DNA from: Tetradesmus obliquus
Taxonomy: Eukaryota > Chlorophyta > Chlorophyceae > Sphaeropleales > Scenedesmaceae
Assembly: GCA_030272155.1 (NCBI GenBank)
Contig: CP126198.1
Span: forward strand, 1,984,001-2,048,000
Length of the DNA: 64,000 nt
Direction of reading: 5' to 3'
A program made the position numbers and the translations under genes. The first letter of the stretch is position 1; each line of letters begins with the position of its first letter. The notes under the pieces are model-generated. The model had not been told where the DNA came from, searched no databases, and saw only the letters and a program-made list of their open reading frames with translations. Positions 35,523 through 47,385 of this stretch are shown here, piece after piece.

Positions 35523-38500
35523 CTGCATGCATGCGTGCATGGCGGCAGCGCGGGCGGCATGTGCAGTGAGTGGTGCCGGCATCCACCGCATGCGAGGGTT
35601 GCTTGCACAGCTGCCAGTGCGCAACAGATAACAGCGGCCGGTGCTTCATGCAGAACGACGGGTAGCAGCAGCAGCAACAACAGCTATGTTCACCAACAAT
35701 GCAGCTGCAGCTCAACTCATGTTTGTGCTGTGCTGACATGATCTTACTTGTGTCACTGTCCCTGCAAGCACTTGCAGCAGTGAGGCAGCACCGCGAGAAC
35801 GGTAGAGCAGCAGCCGCCTGAGGCAGGCGTGCATCCTGTGTTGTATCATTGCTGGTAGACAAAGTTCTGCACATAACAACATCAGGCAAACAAAGCCAGG
35901 TGGCACATACATAAAGGCGCACACCCAAGCAGTTGTGCAGTGCCTGTCAGGCCATTGCGCACACAGACAGCGTTGAATCCGTGACAGCCCTACAAACTGT
36001 AATAGACTGCCAATCATTGCTGCAGCGTGCATAGCTGCGTGCATACGTAACAAGTGCAGGGCTGCATGGTCAGCCGTCTCAAAAGCAGGTAACCCTTCTC
36101 ACCTCTACTGTTCCACGAGCGTGACAGTGATTACGCAACTGCAAGGCAGCATTGTCCCATATGACAGCGCTCTGTTTGTGCGCCGCACAGTGTTGTGTGC
36201 CCACGTATCACAGGAGGCATATGGTGTGCCCACGTATCACAGGAGGCATTTGGCTGAGCAGTTCTACATGGCTACATAGCTGTAAACAGCATGCTGCTCC
36301 TGGTGCTGCAGCAGGCAGCGCTGCTGCCTCCTCCACATGCTGCTGGCACAAAGCAGTATAGCTACTATACACGAGCATTTTATACGCAGATGATGCACTT
36401 TAGAACCCCTGGAGGAGGCACTGCATCAGCCACTTTGCAAAGGCAGCAACAGCTCCTGCCCCTGGCACTGTGAAGCACCATTGCTGCACCAACCTCAGCG
36501 GATCAGTCCAGGGATGACAGCCACCGTAGCCACCTGACATCTGCAGGATATGGGCTGCGCGATCGATGATGATTGAGCAAGACAACGCCCATTGCTGCAA
36601 CCACCGAGTGCACTAAAGGTCAACCACCACTGATCCGATCCATGCAGCGCCCGATGAGACCTCTTGCCGGCCCAGTAGCTATTTGTGATGTATGAGTCAT
36701 CTCAATCGCTGTCGAGGCCCGGCCAATCGATGCTTTAGACCGAACGTGTGAGTGCTTCAGGAGCAGCAGGTTGCTACGGGAGCGTCAAATCGCAAGATGA
36801 AGTAATAAATGCACGAGGGTGTCGTTTTGTGATTTGAAGGCGGCAAGTTGCGCGTATGGAGCTTCCAACTGTTTCGGCCCCAGTCAAATGTCTTGGCATA
36901 ACACCTGTGACAGAGCTATGTTTGACGGCACTGCTGAGCTTGCATTATATCACGTACAAGAGTGTGCTTTGTATTTGATTTCAACATCTCACCGAGCACC
37001 ATCACTTGGTGAGCGTGATTTTGCTCGTGGCACTAGTGGAGCTGCTGCATCTGCTGCAGCTCAGTGCCGCAGGCAGGTCCACTCGAAGTGTGCAGAAGTG
37101 CAGCACAAGTTGCGCTGATACACGCAGAAGCACATTGATCGTAATCATAATGTCCTTCATCCAACGGCAAAGATGCACAACACGCAGCACCTTCAGCAGC
37201 ACTGGTAGCAGCAGCAGCAGCAGTCAGCAGGACCCACTGCAGGAGCAGGCACAGCAATGGTGAGGGTCGCCTACCCGGCTGCCAGCTTCAACATAAGTAC
37301 AAGTAGACAATATAATATATATTACAGTGCGTTTAACACTCTACAGGCTCTGTATATGGGAGAAACAGCTGCTGCAACTTTTAGGGAATGGCTAGGGAAG
37401 GGTTAGGGAACTGTTAGGGAACGGTTAGGGAACGAGTCCTGACCAGAGTGCTGCCTGACAGCCGGTGACAGGTGTGAGCAATTCAACCACGTCTTGCCAT
37501 GATCAACTGGCATTCTAGCTGCACATCACAAGCATTTCAAACCAATCATCAAAACACAATGTGTCAGTCACCAAAACCACATAAAAACATTGTTCATTTC
37601 TAGCATCCGGTCTCCAGCCGCAATGCCCAAAGCCCGCGCCAAAGCAATCATCATGTTGAGTCGACACGCATCACTTTTATCATTTAAAAAACAAAGCAGT
37701 CAAGTTGTCCATTGTGAACACAATGCCACAACACTGCTAGTTCTGGCTGCGATACACGTAAGCATTATGCAATCTAGCCTCTGGATCAAAAGCACATGAG
37801 CTAAGCACGTAGTGCTGCTTGACATAACAATGTGGCAACCACCTCAATTTGAGAATTCACGCAGCAATGTAAATAGGACGATTCTAACGTATCTGGGCAC
37901 AAAGTTCACGCTGGGACAACATACAGGTCGCAATGTTCAGGCTGGAAAAACAACTGGGCCGCACAGCTCAGGCTGGGAAAGCACACAGTCATCAAGCTGG
38001 CTGGCTGGGTGGCAGGTTTTTGCCGTCAGAACCGCCGTCACGTCGCCCATAGGAAGTGCAGCACAAAGGGTGACCTCTCATGCCAAAAAGGGTTGGTTGT
38101 ATCCATATGAATGCATCAGCTGACTGCTGGTTAGCCCTGTCAGCATGCTACATGTAGTTGCTGTACATAGTTGATGTACAGCAACTGCCCGGCAGGAAAA
38201 ATACACGTGATCAATGTACAATCAAAGCAGCTACAGCAGAGTATGTGCTGCCCTATTCCACATGCACACCTAACTGCCAACATTGATAATGCACTGCTAC
38301 AACATGCCGCAGTATACGCAGCGTCATGCAGGGACACTGTAGGTTAGCTTGGCACATACCCCGCACTGGTTTTGAGACCTAGGCATGTTGCCTGCAACCA
38401 ATAGCTGCCAAGCGAATTTCAAGATGACAGGGCGCTGCCAAGGCCACTGCCGTCACAGAAAAGTGCTTGCTACAAAGGTGCCACAGAAGCCACAAAGGTG

Positions 38501-38690
38501 CCACAGAGGGCTTGCCACAAAGAGGACTTGCCACACAGCCGCTGCTGCACAGAAGAGGGCTTGCCACAATAAAGCCTGGCTGATATCTGACAACACAGCG
38601 TACTGCACGCTACCAGCAGTTTCACATGCCAAGTCTACCAGCAACCGTTTCAGCACGGCAGCATGCACAGCTAACCACACAGCAAAATGC
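35523..38690. other. Upstream part of the MYND gene and intergenic DNA
   Basis: Exon-like pieces at 35760-35810 and 36520-36570 (minus strand) have plausible splice signals but uncertain frame. From about 36660 I see no coding region. A second TAGGGAA array lies at 37378-37434, and the 21-bp word of the window start recurs at about 37868. Confidence 0.35.
37378..37434. repeat. Second 11-bp TAGGGAA array
   Basis: Five units of about 11 bp (TAGGGAACGGT and variants). The motif is inverted relative to the main strand of the array at 33115. Confidence 0.85.
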
Positions 38691-38699
38691 AAATCATGC

Positions 38700-40036
38700 A
38701 GTTGCCTGCCAGGCAGAATGCGCGGGGACCAGCTAGCCGACCCTGTGATTGCCTTGCACTGAAAACAGCCGCTCTTGCCATTCGGCTTGAAGCAGGTGCA
38801 AGCCGTTTTGCCGTCACTCCAATCTGCGGTGCAGCGCCCCTGTTTAGGCCCTCCTGATGGTGCGCAGCCACTTGGCGTTTTGACTGACCCCTGCCGTTCC
38901 TTCTCCCTCTCCCCCTCCCTCCTGCCCCTGCTCCCCATCTGCCTGTGCCTGGGTAGCCTGTGCCGGGTCGGCCTGTGCCTGGTTGACCTGTGCCGTGTCG
39001 GCCTGTGCCGTGTCGGCCTGTGCCGGGTCGGCCTGTGTCTGATCCTGCTGAAGCGTTCGTGCCATGCTCGAAGGCAGCATGCCTGTTGGTGCGTGCATGG
39101 GTGGTGTCGCAGACGGGGGCGAAGCAGCAAAGGGCGGCCAGCGAAGAACCAGCGCATTGTGGTCAGATAATAGGAGCAACAGGTGAGTTGGCTAGTTGAC
39201 AGGTGTGTAGGTGGAGGGTGCCTGTGTGGAGCAGACAGCTTCTGCAGTTCTGCAGGTCCACCGTGGTCTGCAGACACAGATGCGCTGGTGCTGATTTGAA
39301 GCAGCAACAACTATCCAAAGTCGTCTCTTCGTTGCACAGCACAACAACGCTAAAGGAACCATTCATTTCAAATGCAACTACTTGGAACTGAACTCTGAGC
39401 TTTGCCAAAGCTCACCTGACATTACAAAGTCATCAATGCCAGCCGCATTGGTTGTGGGCTTGGTGATGTCTGCAGCAGATCTGCAGCATAATCCAAGGGG
39501 CAGTCATGGTAGGGGAAGGATTCGTGAATTGTGTTGGCACATGGAGAGCCATATACTTCAAGGCTTCTCATATGCTTTGGATATCAGCAAGAAGCAGCAG
39601 CAGCTTTGCAAGCTGAGCACCAGGCTGTCGTCCGACGCCATGCATGTTTGCTGAGGTTGTACTGGCCATTGCCATGGCATTTGGCCTCAAGCTGCAACGC
39701 ATGCTGTGTGCCATTCATGCAAAGTCGACTCACTATCTTCTTTGCGCATGATCAGGGCAGTGGTGCTTGCAGTCATATCATTACATGCCGTTTGACCAGT
39801 GCTGCTGCTGCAGGTTTATTAAATGTTTGCATAGTATGCATGGCATCGGCACAAGCAATGCCATCAAATCCTTTAACCATGCACTGAGTTCAACGGTTGT
39901 GCATCTATGTTTTAAAACAGCTGCTGGTTCTCAACGATAAGCACTCACCCAGCAGGAGTAGTCCTTGCTGCAGCGATGCAGCCAATGAACAGCAGCCAAA
40001 GGCTGCCAGCACGGCCTGGCGAGTGTAGAAGGCCAT
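38700..40036 (-). CDS. Small secreted protein, paralogue 1 (possibly damaged)
   Basis: The first exon, 40036 to about 39950, starts MAFYTRQAVLAAF and is homologous to the first exons at 42851 and 50979. Compared with 42851 it lacks one base after GCCTTTG, which changes the rest of the signal peptide (GCCSLAASLQQ instead of VLLFIGCIAAA). A possible second exon is 39475-39411 (for DITKPTTNAAGIDDFVMS). Further down, about 38845-38765, is a Cys-rich stretch CTADWSDGKTACTCF and KSGCFQC. The intervening exons are unresolved; a repeat of about 15 bp around 38940-39030 is open in two frames. Function unknown; the Cys pattern suggests an extracellular disulfide-bonded domain. Confidence 0.4.
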
Positions 40037-40297
40037 CTTGAGAGGAGGAACTTAATTAAGCAAAATGTATGAAGGATGGGGGCGTCTTTGGCGAGCGGCT
40101 CGGTTTGCCGGCAAAGCAAAGGCGCTTGGCTGGTTCACGACTGACTGCTGCTGAAGACGACAGAAATGTTTGCTCCAAACGCTGCATGCCCTGTATAACC
40201 CGACATCGTGCATTTAGCGTCGGCGGCGTGGTAAAAGACGGAGAAACGCTCGGCGCATAACATGACAGATGGTGGTAATCTTGGGACACGCCGGGCC

Positions 40298-40303
40298 GGG
40301 CCC
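40298..40303 (-). promoter_or_regulatory. GGGCCC element 262 bp upstream of paralogue 1
   Basis: Embedded in a GC-rich palindromic patch (about 40290-40312). The same hexamer lies at 262 and 256 bp from the ATG of the two paralogues. Confidence 0.4.
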
Positions 40304-40309
40304 GGCGAG

Positions 40310-42168
40310 CCGGAGCGCGCGCTCAGTTTGGCCCAAAGCCCGTCATCGTTTTCTAGGTGCTGGATACTGCGTGTTTGCTACTACAGCAACAAGAAACGAA
40401 TAACAATCGGGCGTTTTGTGGTGGCACGCATGCTGGGAGTGCATGCCTGGCTGATGAGTGCTTTGCCAGCCCAAAACTGCCGACCCTACTAACTCGGTGA
40501 CTGGGGCAGTGTCACGCACCCATTGCACAGCCTCACATACTTGCTGCCACTGCAGCCGTCGGTGCCACTGATGATGCCGTGCTTTCCTCTGCTGGTGCTT
40601 TTCAATGGTATTGTATGTGCGGGCAGCTGAGGGAACCTTACGTCTGCTGCTGCTGCCGCCTCCATGCCGCTGTGCTGCTGTGTCTGATTGTGGCCGCTGT
40701 CCTGGGCCGAGCCATGTTGAGCAAAATCACTACTGTGGTAGTGCCATTCATGCCATGAAGGACGCAGTGCACCTCTGTGCTGTCACATCAGGATTCCAGA
40801 AGTTGGACGGGCTATTTATTGTTGGTTACCAACACGGGCAATGTTGGTGTCTATTCAACCCACTCTGTGCTGCTAGGAAGTAAACATCCTCAGCATCATG
40901 CTGCGATAAGAATGCTTGTGATTAGAATGCTTGTTACATCAGTTGTAAAGCAAAGGCATATGCAAAGTGAAAAGTACAGCCACCACAAATATAGAGGATG
41001 TCTAGCAATTTGAATCATCACAGCGCCTGGATTCCCGACACGATGCACCTGACGGATGGCTCTGTGCTGTGTGTGTTACAAGCTGGCAGGAGTGAGGCCT
41101 CCTGGGAACATCAATCTCATTGTATCATGCTCATTCAATTGGTGGTCAGGCATCGGCACATGTGGCATGTCTGCTTGCCAGCGCATCCTGTGTGCTGACT
41201 TGGCTGCATCACAATCAATGTATGCACACCAAACCTGCAACGTGTGTAGCTCTGCTAGCACACTCACAATATTTTCTTTCTTGTCAGGCAATGTAAACAG
41301 CAGTACATTGCCAACAAGCTGTGCAGCAAGAAGCCTCAGGGGACTATCCCACTCCAATCCTTGCCACCTGTTTTGTCCGTCACACAACCTGTCAAAGCAA
41401 CCAATAGATGGCTGTAGCATAACTGTTGGCAATGTGCGGCAACATCAACACGGACACTCTTGACCCCCTGTTACGCCATGACCTTTCTCATTTGATCCAT
41501 CTGATCAGGCCTGCAACCTATACACCAATTTCAATGACATCAGTCATGCTCACAGGGTGATGGAGAGATAGACCACTGGCAACAGCAATGCCAGGCGTCA
41601 CGCCAATAGTATTGCCGTACAGGGCACCCTAGGTCTCTATCAATGAGTGCAGTAAACGTAACGAACTCCACATCAAGGCAGACAATGAACGTCAATCGTC
41701 ACATCATATGTGAGTCGCGTCATCACCGGCAGCAGCACAAGCACCATCACTGCCGCCACGCCTTGGTGCTTTGAATTCAGTGCTGCGGCACAGCAGTTGC
41801 AGCTGGCTTGCGAAGCAACGTGCTGCTTGGCCCTTCGTCGCAAGAGTGATATCAAGGATAGGCAAGAATTTGGCGGTGGCGGCGGCTGACCAATCACAGC
41901 AGATGCATGCATGCCGAATACATGGGATAGTCATGACCCCTAAAGATTGCACCATTTGGGTGCTCGATGAACACATAATTCGCCCTGACAATGCATAGCA
42001 ATCCATCATTTCCTAGTGCAGCTGACAGCAATGCACCAAATGCTAACACATGCCTTGCAGCAACCTGTCTCGATGGGCAGCTAGCCTGAAGCCAGCCTGC
42101 TGGGGGCTGTTTGGAACAGCATATCCTCTACTTCCCTGCTGCACCCCCTGGCACCGAGCTGAGGTTCA
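40310..42168. other. No gene recognised
   Basis: Several open frames of 60-130 codons on both strands, none with a family match, splice continuity or codon pattern I trust. Confidence 0.4.
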
Positions 42169-42851
42169 GGGGCAGCATGCCGGCTGAATCCCCAGCTTGT
42201 CATTCTGCTGGCACTGGGGAACAGCTGATCCAGAATACTGGCAGGTGGCAGGGTTGGTGCCGCAGCATGCCCCTCGGGGTCCGCCTGCCATGTTGAGGCA
42301 GGAGAACGATGGGTCAAAGTTGGTGAAGACATAGCACTCGTCTTTCAGTACCAGGAGGTGCCTGTTATGGGGCAAGGAGTCAGGGGACTGAGTCTTCATG
42401 AGAATGGGCACAGCATCAGGCCTGCATACAGCACGCAGCCAAGCATCGATGTTGAACCATCGACAAATATTTGTGGCTTAATCGGTGTCATGCCGCTGAT
42501 GATGGCAGGTATACACCGTTTCAAGCAAGCATGCATGCTGTAAAGCTCTACAGCAGCTCCACCCGTGCTCACGCGGCAATCAATCACATGCGGTACAGTA
42601 CCAGTGCTGTCGCTGCAGATGCATGCATGCATATGCATGCCCTACAGGTCAATGACAGAACATCAGGCCATGCCCATATGTATGCAATGTATGCAATAAG
42701 ATCAGCGCTGCTCACGTTTCGTTGCTGGGAGGCATAGAAATCGCCCCATGATGAGCACTCACCCAGCAGGATTGGTCCTTGCTGCAGCAATGCAGCCGAT
42801 GAACAGCAGCACAAAGGCTGCCAGCACGGCCTGACGAGCATAGAAGGCCAT
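42169..42851 (-). CDS. Small secreted Cys-rich protein, paralogue 2
   Basis: The first exon starts MAFYARQAVLAAFVLLFIGC and ends at a GTGAGT donor near 42764: a textbook signal peptide with cleavage likely after the IAAA segment. A terminal exon at about 42370-42169 encodes DECYVFTNFDPSFSCLNMAG and then GACCGTNPATCQYSGSAVPQ, ending CQQNDKLGIQPACCP and a stop: eight cysteines in about 60 residues. Exons between are not resolved. I do not recognise the family. Being secreted with a dense Cys core, it could be a wall, adhesion or defence-type protein, but nothing in the sequence decides this. Confidence 0.5.
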
Positions 42852-43112
42852 CTTGAGCGGCAGGAACACAAAGACGCGGAGTTCTTGCAGTTTAGATGGA
42901 TGCTGCTGACGAGGGGTTGCGTTGCTGGGGAAGCAAGGGCACCTTGGGCCGATTGACGGCTGAGTGCTGTTCAGAGAATATGCAAGTGATGGGAGTGTTC
43001 CGCGCTCTGAGCTTCTCTCATTTCATACAATTGAGCCGAGCTTAAGCGACGTGCAAGCGTCAAGGGGCCTGCTTGTCAAAAGACACGTTTGGCGTGGACA
43101 CGTGATGTGTTT

Positions 43113-43118
43113 GGGCCC
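43113..43118 (-). promoter_or_regulatory. GGGCCC element 262 bp upstream of paralogue 2
   Basis: Part of a GC-rich patch of alternating GGCC and CCGG words (about 43112-43135), the same distance from the ATG as in paralogue 1. Confidence 0.4.
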
Positions 43119-43283
43119 GGCCCCGGCCCGGCCAATACCGGCGAACAGTCCAGTCGGACCAGAAGCTGGGCATCGTCGTGTCGCATTTCAAGTGAAGATA
43201 CGTTTTCACGTGGCACTGTATGTGCTCATGAAGCGTCCCTTTCAAAGGCTACGTGCAGACACCGCAGCAGCTGTTCCAGCAGC

Positions 43284-43410
43284 GACAACAGCAGCAGCTC
43301 CAGCACACAACAGCCACACCTTGCAGGCTGTATCATGAGATATCTGCCACAGTCGATCACTTGAATCCCGAGGCTGATCAGCTGCCGAGTCACGGTGCTG
43401 TTGCCAACTG
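43284..43410 (-). pseudogene. Fragment of the dephospho-CoA kinase gene (exon 1 and intron edge)
   Basis: About 125 bp match the kinase gene at about 31930-32050. They cover the end of exon 1 (TVTR, LIS LG, VIDC) and continue through the exon-intron junction into intron 1. Substitutions have changed RIAHDTACK to RYLMIQPAR. Because intron sequence is included, this came from DNA duplication and not from a processed transcript. No P-loop start and no other exons are nearby. Confidence 0.8.
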
Positions 43411-43419
43411 GAATTCAAC

Positions 43420-45370
43420 GTAAGCTGCGGGAGCTGTTGTGTCGCAGTTGAGCCTGATAAAGGTGTAAGGTTTGACCCATACGGGCTGCAGTTTGCTGGT
43501 GTTTGGTCTGCTGTAAGTTTGCGGTTTGCGCCTTACTGCCTTGAAATGCATTGTGGTGCGCACCATTGGATTCCTGCTTTTAAAGCAGAAGTGAAGTTCA
43601 GCAACGTGCCTTTGCTCTTTGTCTTCCATTACACGGAGTCGCATAGCCACTAGAACAACTGTTCAAACAATCAACTTATCAACTTTTCAACTTTTGTAAA
43701 GCCAGGAGAACTGCTCAAAATCCACAACAACCATTCAAGCATTCAGCCTGTCAACTTGCCAGCTTTACCACACACGGTGAAGAGCCAGCCAACTCAGTGA
43801 AACATATCAGGTTAAACTGCGCAACACGCAACGAATGTAAAATCAAATTTCGACACTTCCTGACAGCACTGTCTTGCTGACACTTCCTGACAGCACTGTC
43901 ATTGCGCTAGCGCAAGAAGCATGCCATGAGTGTGAGGGAGCCTTATGCTTTTTTAGTAAAATGTTCAGGACAGTGTCCGACCAAAGACCAAGCAAAGCAG
44001 CACAGTAGTACAGCGCTGGCTCACCAAATAGTGGCCATCACACATTAAGTGTCGCAACAGTGATGATTCACAAAGCTCAAGACCCGTTGCCTGCCACCCA
44101 CAGTAGAAATGCTGCATGCATGCACATGCTTGTGGCACAAGCCACGTTTGTAAGACAAGTGCGCACAACTTAAGCTTATGTGACAGTGCCAGCATGCACT
44201 TACTCCCATGTGTTTGTTGCCTGACAAGTTGAATGCAGAAGGTTCGTCAAAGATCAGCCAAACTACCATGCAATGGGTTGCAATGGGCAGGCCAAGGCTG
44301 CCATCGCCACAGCAACATTCTTGCCACAGCCAAGCCGTCGGTGCCTGTTCATGCACCGCACTGCATGCGATAAGGCAGTTTTTAGCATAGTAAATGCATG
44401 CACGCATGCATTGGCTGGTTTCAGACACCAGGTTGGTGAAATGAGTGTGGGGAGCTCCATAGCTCGAGCGTTGAGCTCCAGCTCGAGCGTCGAGCAACAC
44501 GCATCATTCGCATGATGTTCTGATCTTAGGCAGGCCTGCCCGCCGCAATGCGGCACGCACAGCAGAGACCAGCTGAGCTGCCATGTGATGAGCTGCATTA
44601 TAATCACCCCCAAGAGGCACCCTGTGCCAACAGCAATGCCACAGGTGCAGACATGTTCACCATCACTCATATCTTTGTGCACAGTGATGATCCTGGGCAG
44701 CCTCCTGCATCAGGAGCTGGTTCAAACTCCGCCATATCCTCCCCTACAGCCCGCCTCCCCTGCCCCCCCTTCCCCCAGCCCTTCCCCTGCCCGCGCCGCG
44801 TCCTCCCGCTGCTAGCATGCTGCGGCGAAACGGCGGTGCCACGGTCCCAAGAGGCACGCCTGCAGGTGCATTGGCGGCGTCAACAGGTGAGAATGCAGCA
44901 CTGCCGAGCAGGCCACGAAAAAAGTGACAAGGACAGCGCACGGTCGCGTTATGGGTGCAGACCATGTTTCTGTAGAGTACACCACCTCTGCAATTGAACT
45001 GCTGTGGCCCGCACAAGAGCTGCGCTGGTGCTGGTGTGAAGCTGCAGCAATGACACAGCGGGGTTCTATGGAGATCTGCACTTGAAATGCCCCAGGTACG
45101 TCGCACAGTGTTCCGTCTTTTTTATAGGTAAAGAGCGGCATTTTTTTGGGAAAGGTCATAACTTGGGCGTCCGAAGGCCACTTGGCACACCGAAACTTGA
45201 GCCGAAAACCTTGCACCATGTACTATCATTTCAGGCAGCTTAGGGCAGTTCCATAACGTATAAAACGTTTGTTATGGCCCTCCAAAGACGTGGTTGGCGG
45301 AGTGAGACCGGGCAATGCACTACGAGCGCGCATTGCATCCATAGCTCGACGTTTCACTGGCTGAGCTTGA
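43420..45370. other. No gene recognised
   Basis: A Pro-rich frame at 44700-44815 (plus strand) and a frame at 45060-45219 (minus strand, KKMPLFTYKKDGTLCD) are the only hints. The latter resembles the sequence just outside the 144-bp satellite at about 45540-45590 (KQMPLFKCGKWTGCL), so it may be an old relic of the same repeat family. Confidence 0.35.
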
Positions 45371-45374
45371 TATA

Positions 45375-47190
45375 GTAAACGTTATCATATCATTTGAAGT
45401 GTTTAGTGTACGTTTGAAACATCAAGAGCGCACGGACGAAGTGTTTTCCCACCTATTTTCACACCCACGTTCAGAGCGTGAATGCACACGTGTGTTGGCA
45501 TCACCATCACCCAATCACATTGGCATGATTGTTGATCCAAAGCAAATGCCGTTGTTCAAATGTGGAAAATGGACTGGGTGTCTCGTAAGAGGGTGCTTTC
45601 CCACATGTGCACCGTCGAAGCGCGATTGCAGCCGTGTTTTGCCATCCCCAGCAAGCCACCACATTCGCACGTGTGTCAATACAGCATAAACAATAACGGG
45701 GCAAGGTGGAAAGTGGATCGCGTGACTGTTCTGAAGGTGAATCCTCACCTGTGCACCTTCGGAGCGAGATTGCACCCGTGTTTTGCCATCCCCAGCACGC
45801 TCTTACATTCGCAAGTGTGTCTCAACATCACAAAGAATAACGTTTGAAGGTGAATAGTGGATCGCGTGTCTCTTCTGAAGGTAAATCCTCACCTGTGCAC
45901 CTTCGGAGCGAGATTGCAGCCGTGTTTTGGCATCCCCAGCAAGCTCCCACATTCGCAAGTATATATAAACATCATCAAAAGTAACGTGTGAAGGTGGAAA
46001 GTGGATCGCGTGTCTGTTTTGAAGGTCAATCCTCACCTGTGCACCTTCGGAGCGAGATTGCAGCCGTGTTTTGGCATCTCCAGCAAGCTCTTACATTCGC
46101 AAGTGTGTCTCAACATCACAAAGAATAACGTTTGAAGGTGAATAGTGGATCGCGTGTCTCTTCTGAAGGTAAATCCTCACCTGTGCACCTTCGGAGCGAG
46201 ATTGCAGCCGTGTTTTGGCATCCTCAGCAAGCTCCCACATTCGCATATATGTTTGAACGTCATAAACAATAACATGTGAAGGTGGAAAGAGGATCGCGTG
46301 TCTGTTCTGAAGGTGAACTTTCACATGTGCACCTTCCGGGCGAGATTGCACCCGTGTTTTGGCATCCCCAGTAAGCCACCACAATTGATTGAGTATTTCA
46401 ATAGCATGAAGAATAACTTGCTAAGGTGGAAAGCGGATCAAGGGTCTGTTCTGAGGAGCGAACATTCAAATTTGTAACAACAGACACGCCATCAGCACAG
46501 CGACGTTCAGTATTTAGCTCATTCAAGAAACATCTTTCATCGATAAAAAACATACTTTAGCATGCCTTTGCCTGCTGTAGGTGCCTAAGTACTTGTGCAA
46601 TCGCGCTCGGAAGGGGAACAGGTGAGGATTCACCTTCAAAACAGGTACGCGATCCACTTTCCACCTTCAGACGTTACTTTTGATGATGTTAACATATACT
46701 TGCGAATGTGGGAGCTTGCTGGGGATGCCAAAACACGGCTGCCATCTCGCTCCGAAGGTGCACAGGTGAGGATTGACCTTCAAAACAGGCACACGATCCA
46801 CTTTCCACCTTCAACCGTTATTCTTTGTGATGTTGAGACACACTTGCGAATGTATGAGCTTGCTGGGGATGCCAAAACACGGGTGCAATCTCGCTCCGAA
46901 GGTGCACAGGTGAGGATTCACCTTCAAAACAGACACGCGATCCACTTTCCACCTTCACACGTTACTTTTGATGATGTTTACATATACTTGCGAATGTGGG
47001 AGCTTGCTGGGGATGCCAAAACACGGCTGCAATCTCGCTCCGAAGGTGCACAGGTGAGGATTTACCTTCAGAAGAGACACGCGATCCACTATTCACCTTC
47101 AAACGTTATTCTTTGTGATGTTGAGACACACTTGCGAATGTAAGAGCTTGCTGGAGATGCCAAAACACGGGTGCAGTCACGCTCCGAAGC
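45375..47190. repeat. Inverted array of a 144-bp satellite with coding potential
   Basis: A phase marker (CATTCGCA, or TGCGAATG in the other orientation) occurs at 45518 (as CATTGGCA), 45662 (as CATTCGCA with a flanking change), 45806, 45950, 46094 and 46238, then at 46701, 46845, 46989 and 47133, always 144 bp apart within an arm. The left arm reads on the minus strand and the right arm on the plus strand, so both run outward from a unique centre (about 46440-46590). The unit is 48 codons: MWELAGDAKTRLQSRSEGAQ followed by VRIHLQNRHAIHFPPS and a variable part. Two unit types alternate (VTFDDVYIYLRMW and VILCDVETHLRM then stop), a 288-bp higher-order repeat. About 160 bp at 46064-46224 is the exact reverse complement of 47011-47170. 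Confidence 0.9.
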
Positions 47191-47385
47191 TTCGAAGATG
47201 CATGGGCTCAACAGGCCGGCCGGCCGGCGTTGTGCTAGCACAACTCGCACCTAGGTGAGCACAACTCGCAGAACGGACACACGGTCCGCTTGTAACATTC
47301 AGCAAATGATAGATACGCTGTCTCGATATATTTTTGGGTATCTTTGCTGCTAGTGATGCCGTCCTAAGCCTTCAAACACGCCCAC

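Noticed and set aside
38453-39310. 285-codon Arg/His-rich frame as a single protein
   Set aside because: It crosses a short tandem repeat that is open in several frames and contains likely splice sites. I kept only the Cys-rich part as possible exon.
44548-44997. Pro-rich extensin-like gene on the plus strand
   Set aside because: Only one short Pro/Ser tract, no signal peptide, no partner exons. The opposite strand is equally open.
45375-47190. CRISPR array
   Set aside because: Repeats are 144 bp, contiguous without unique spacers, inverted in two arms, and in a eukaryotic context.
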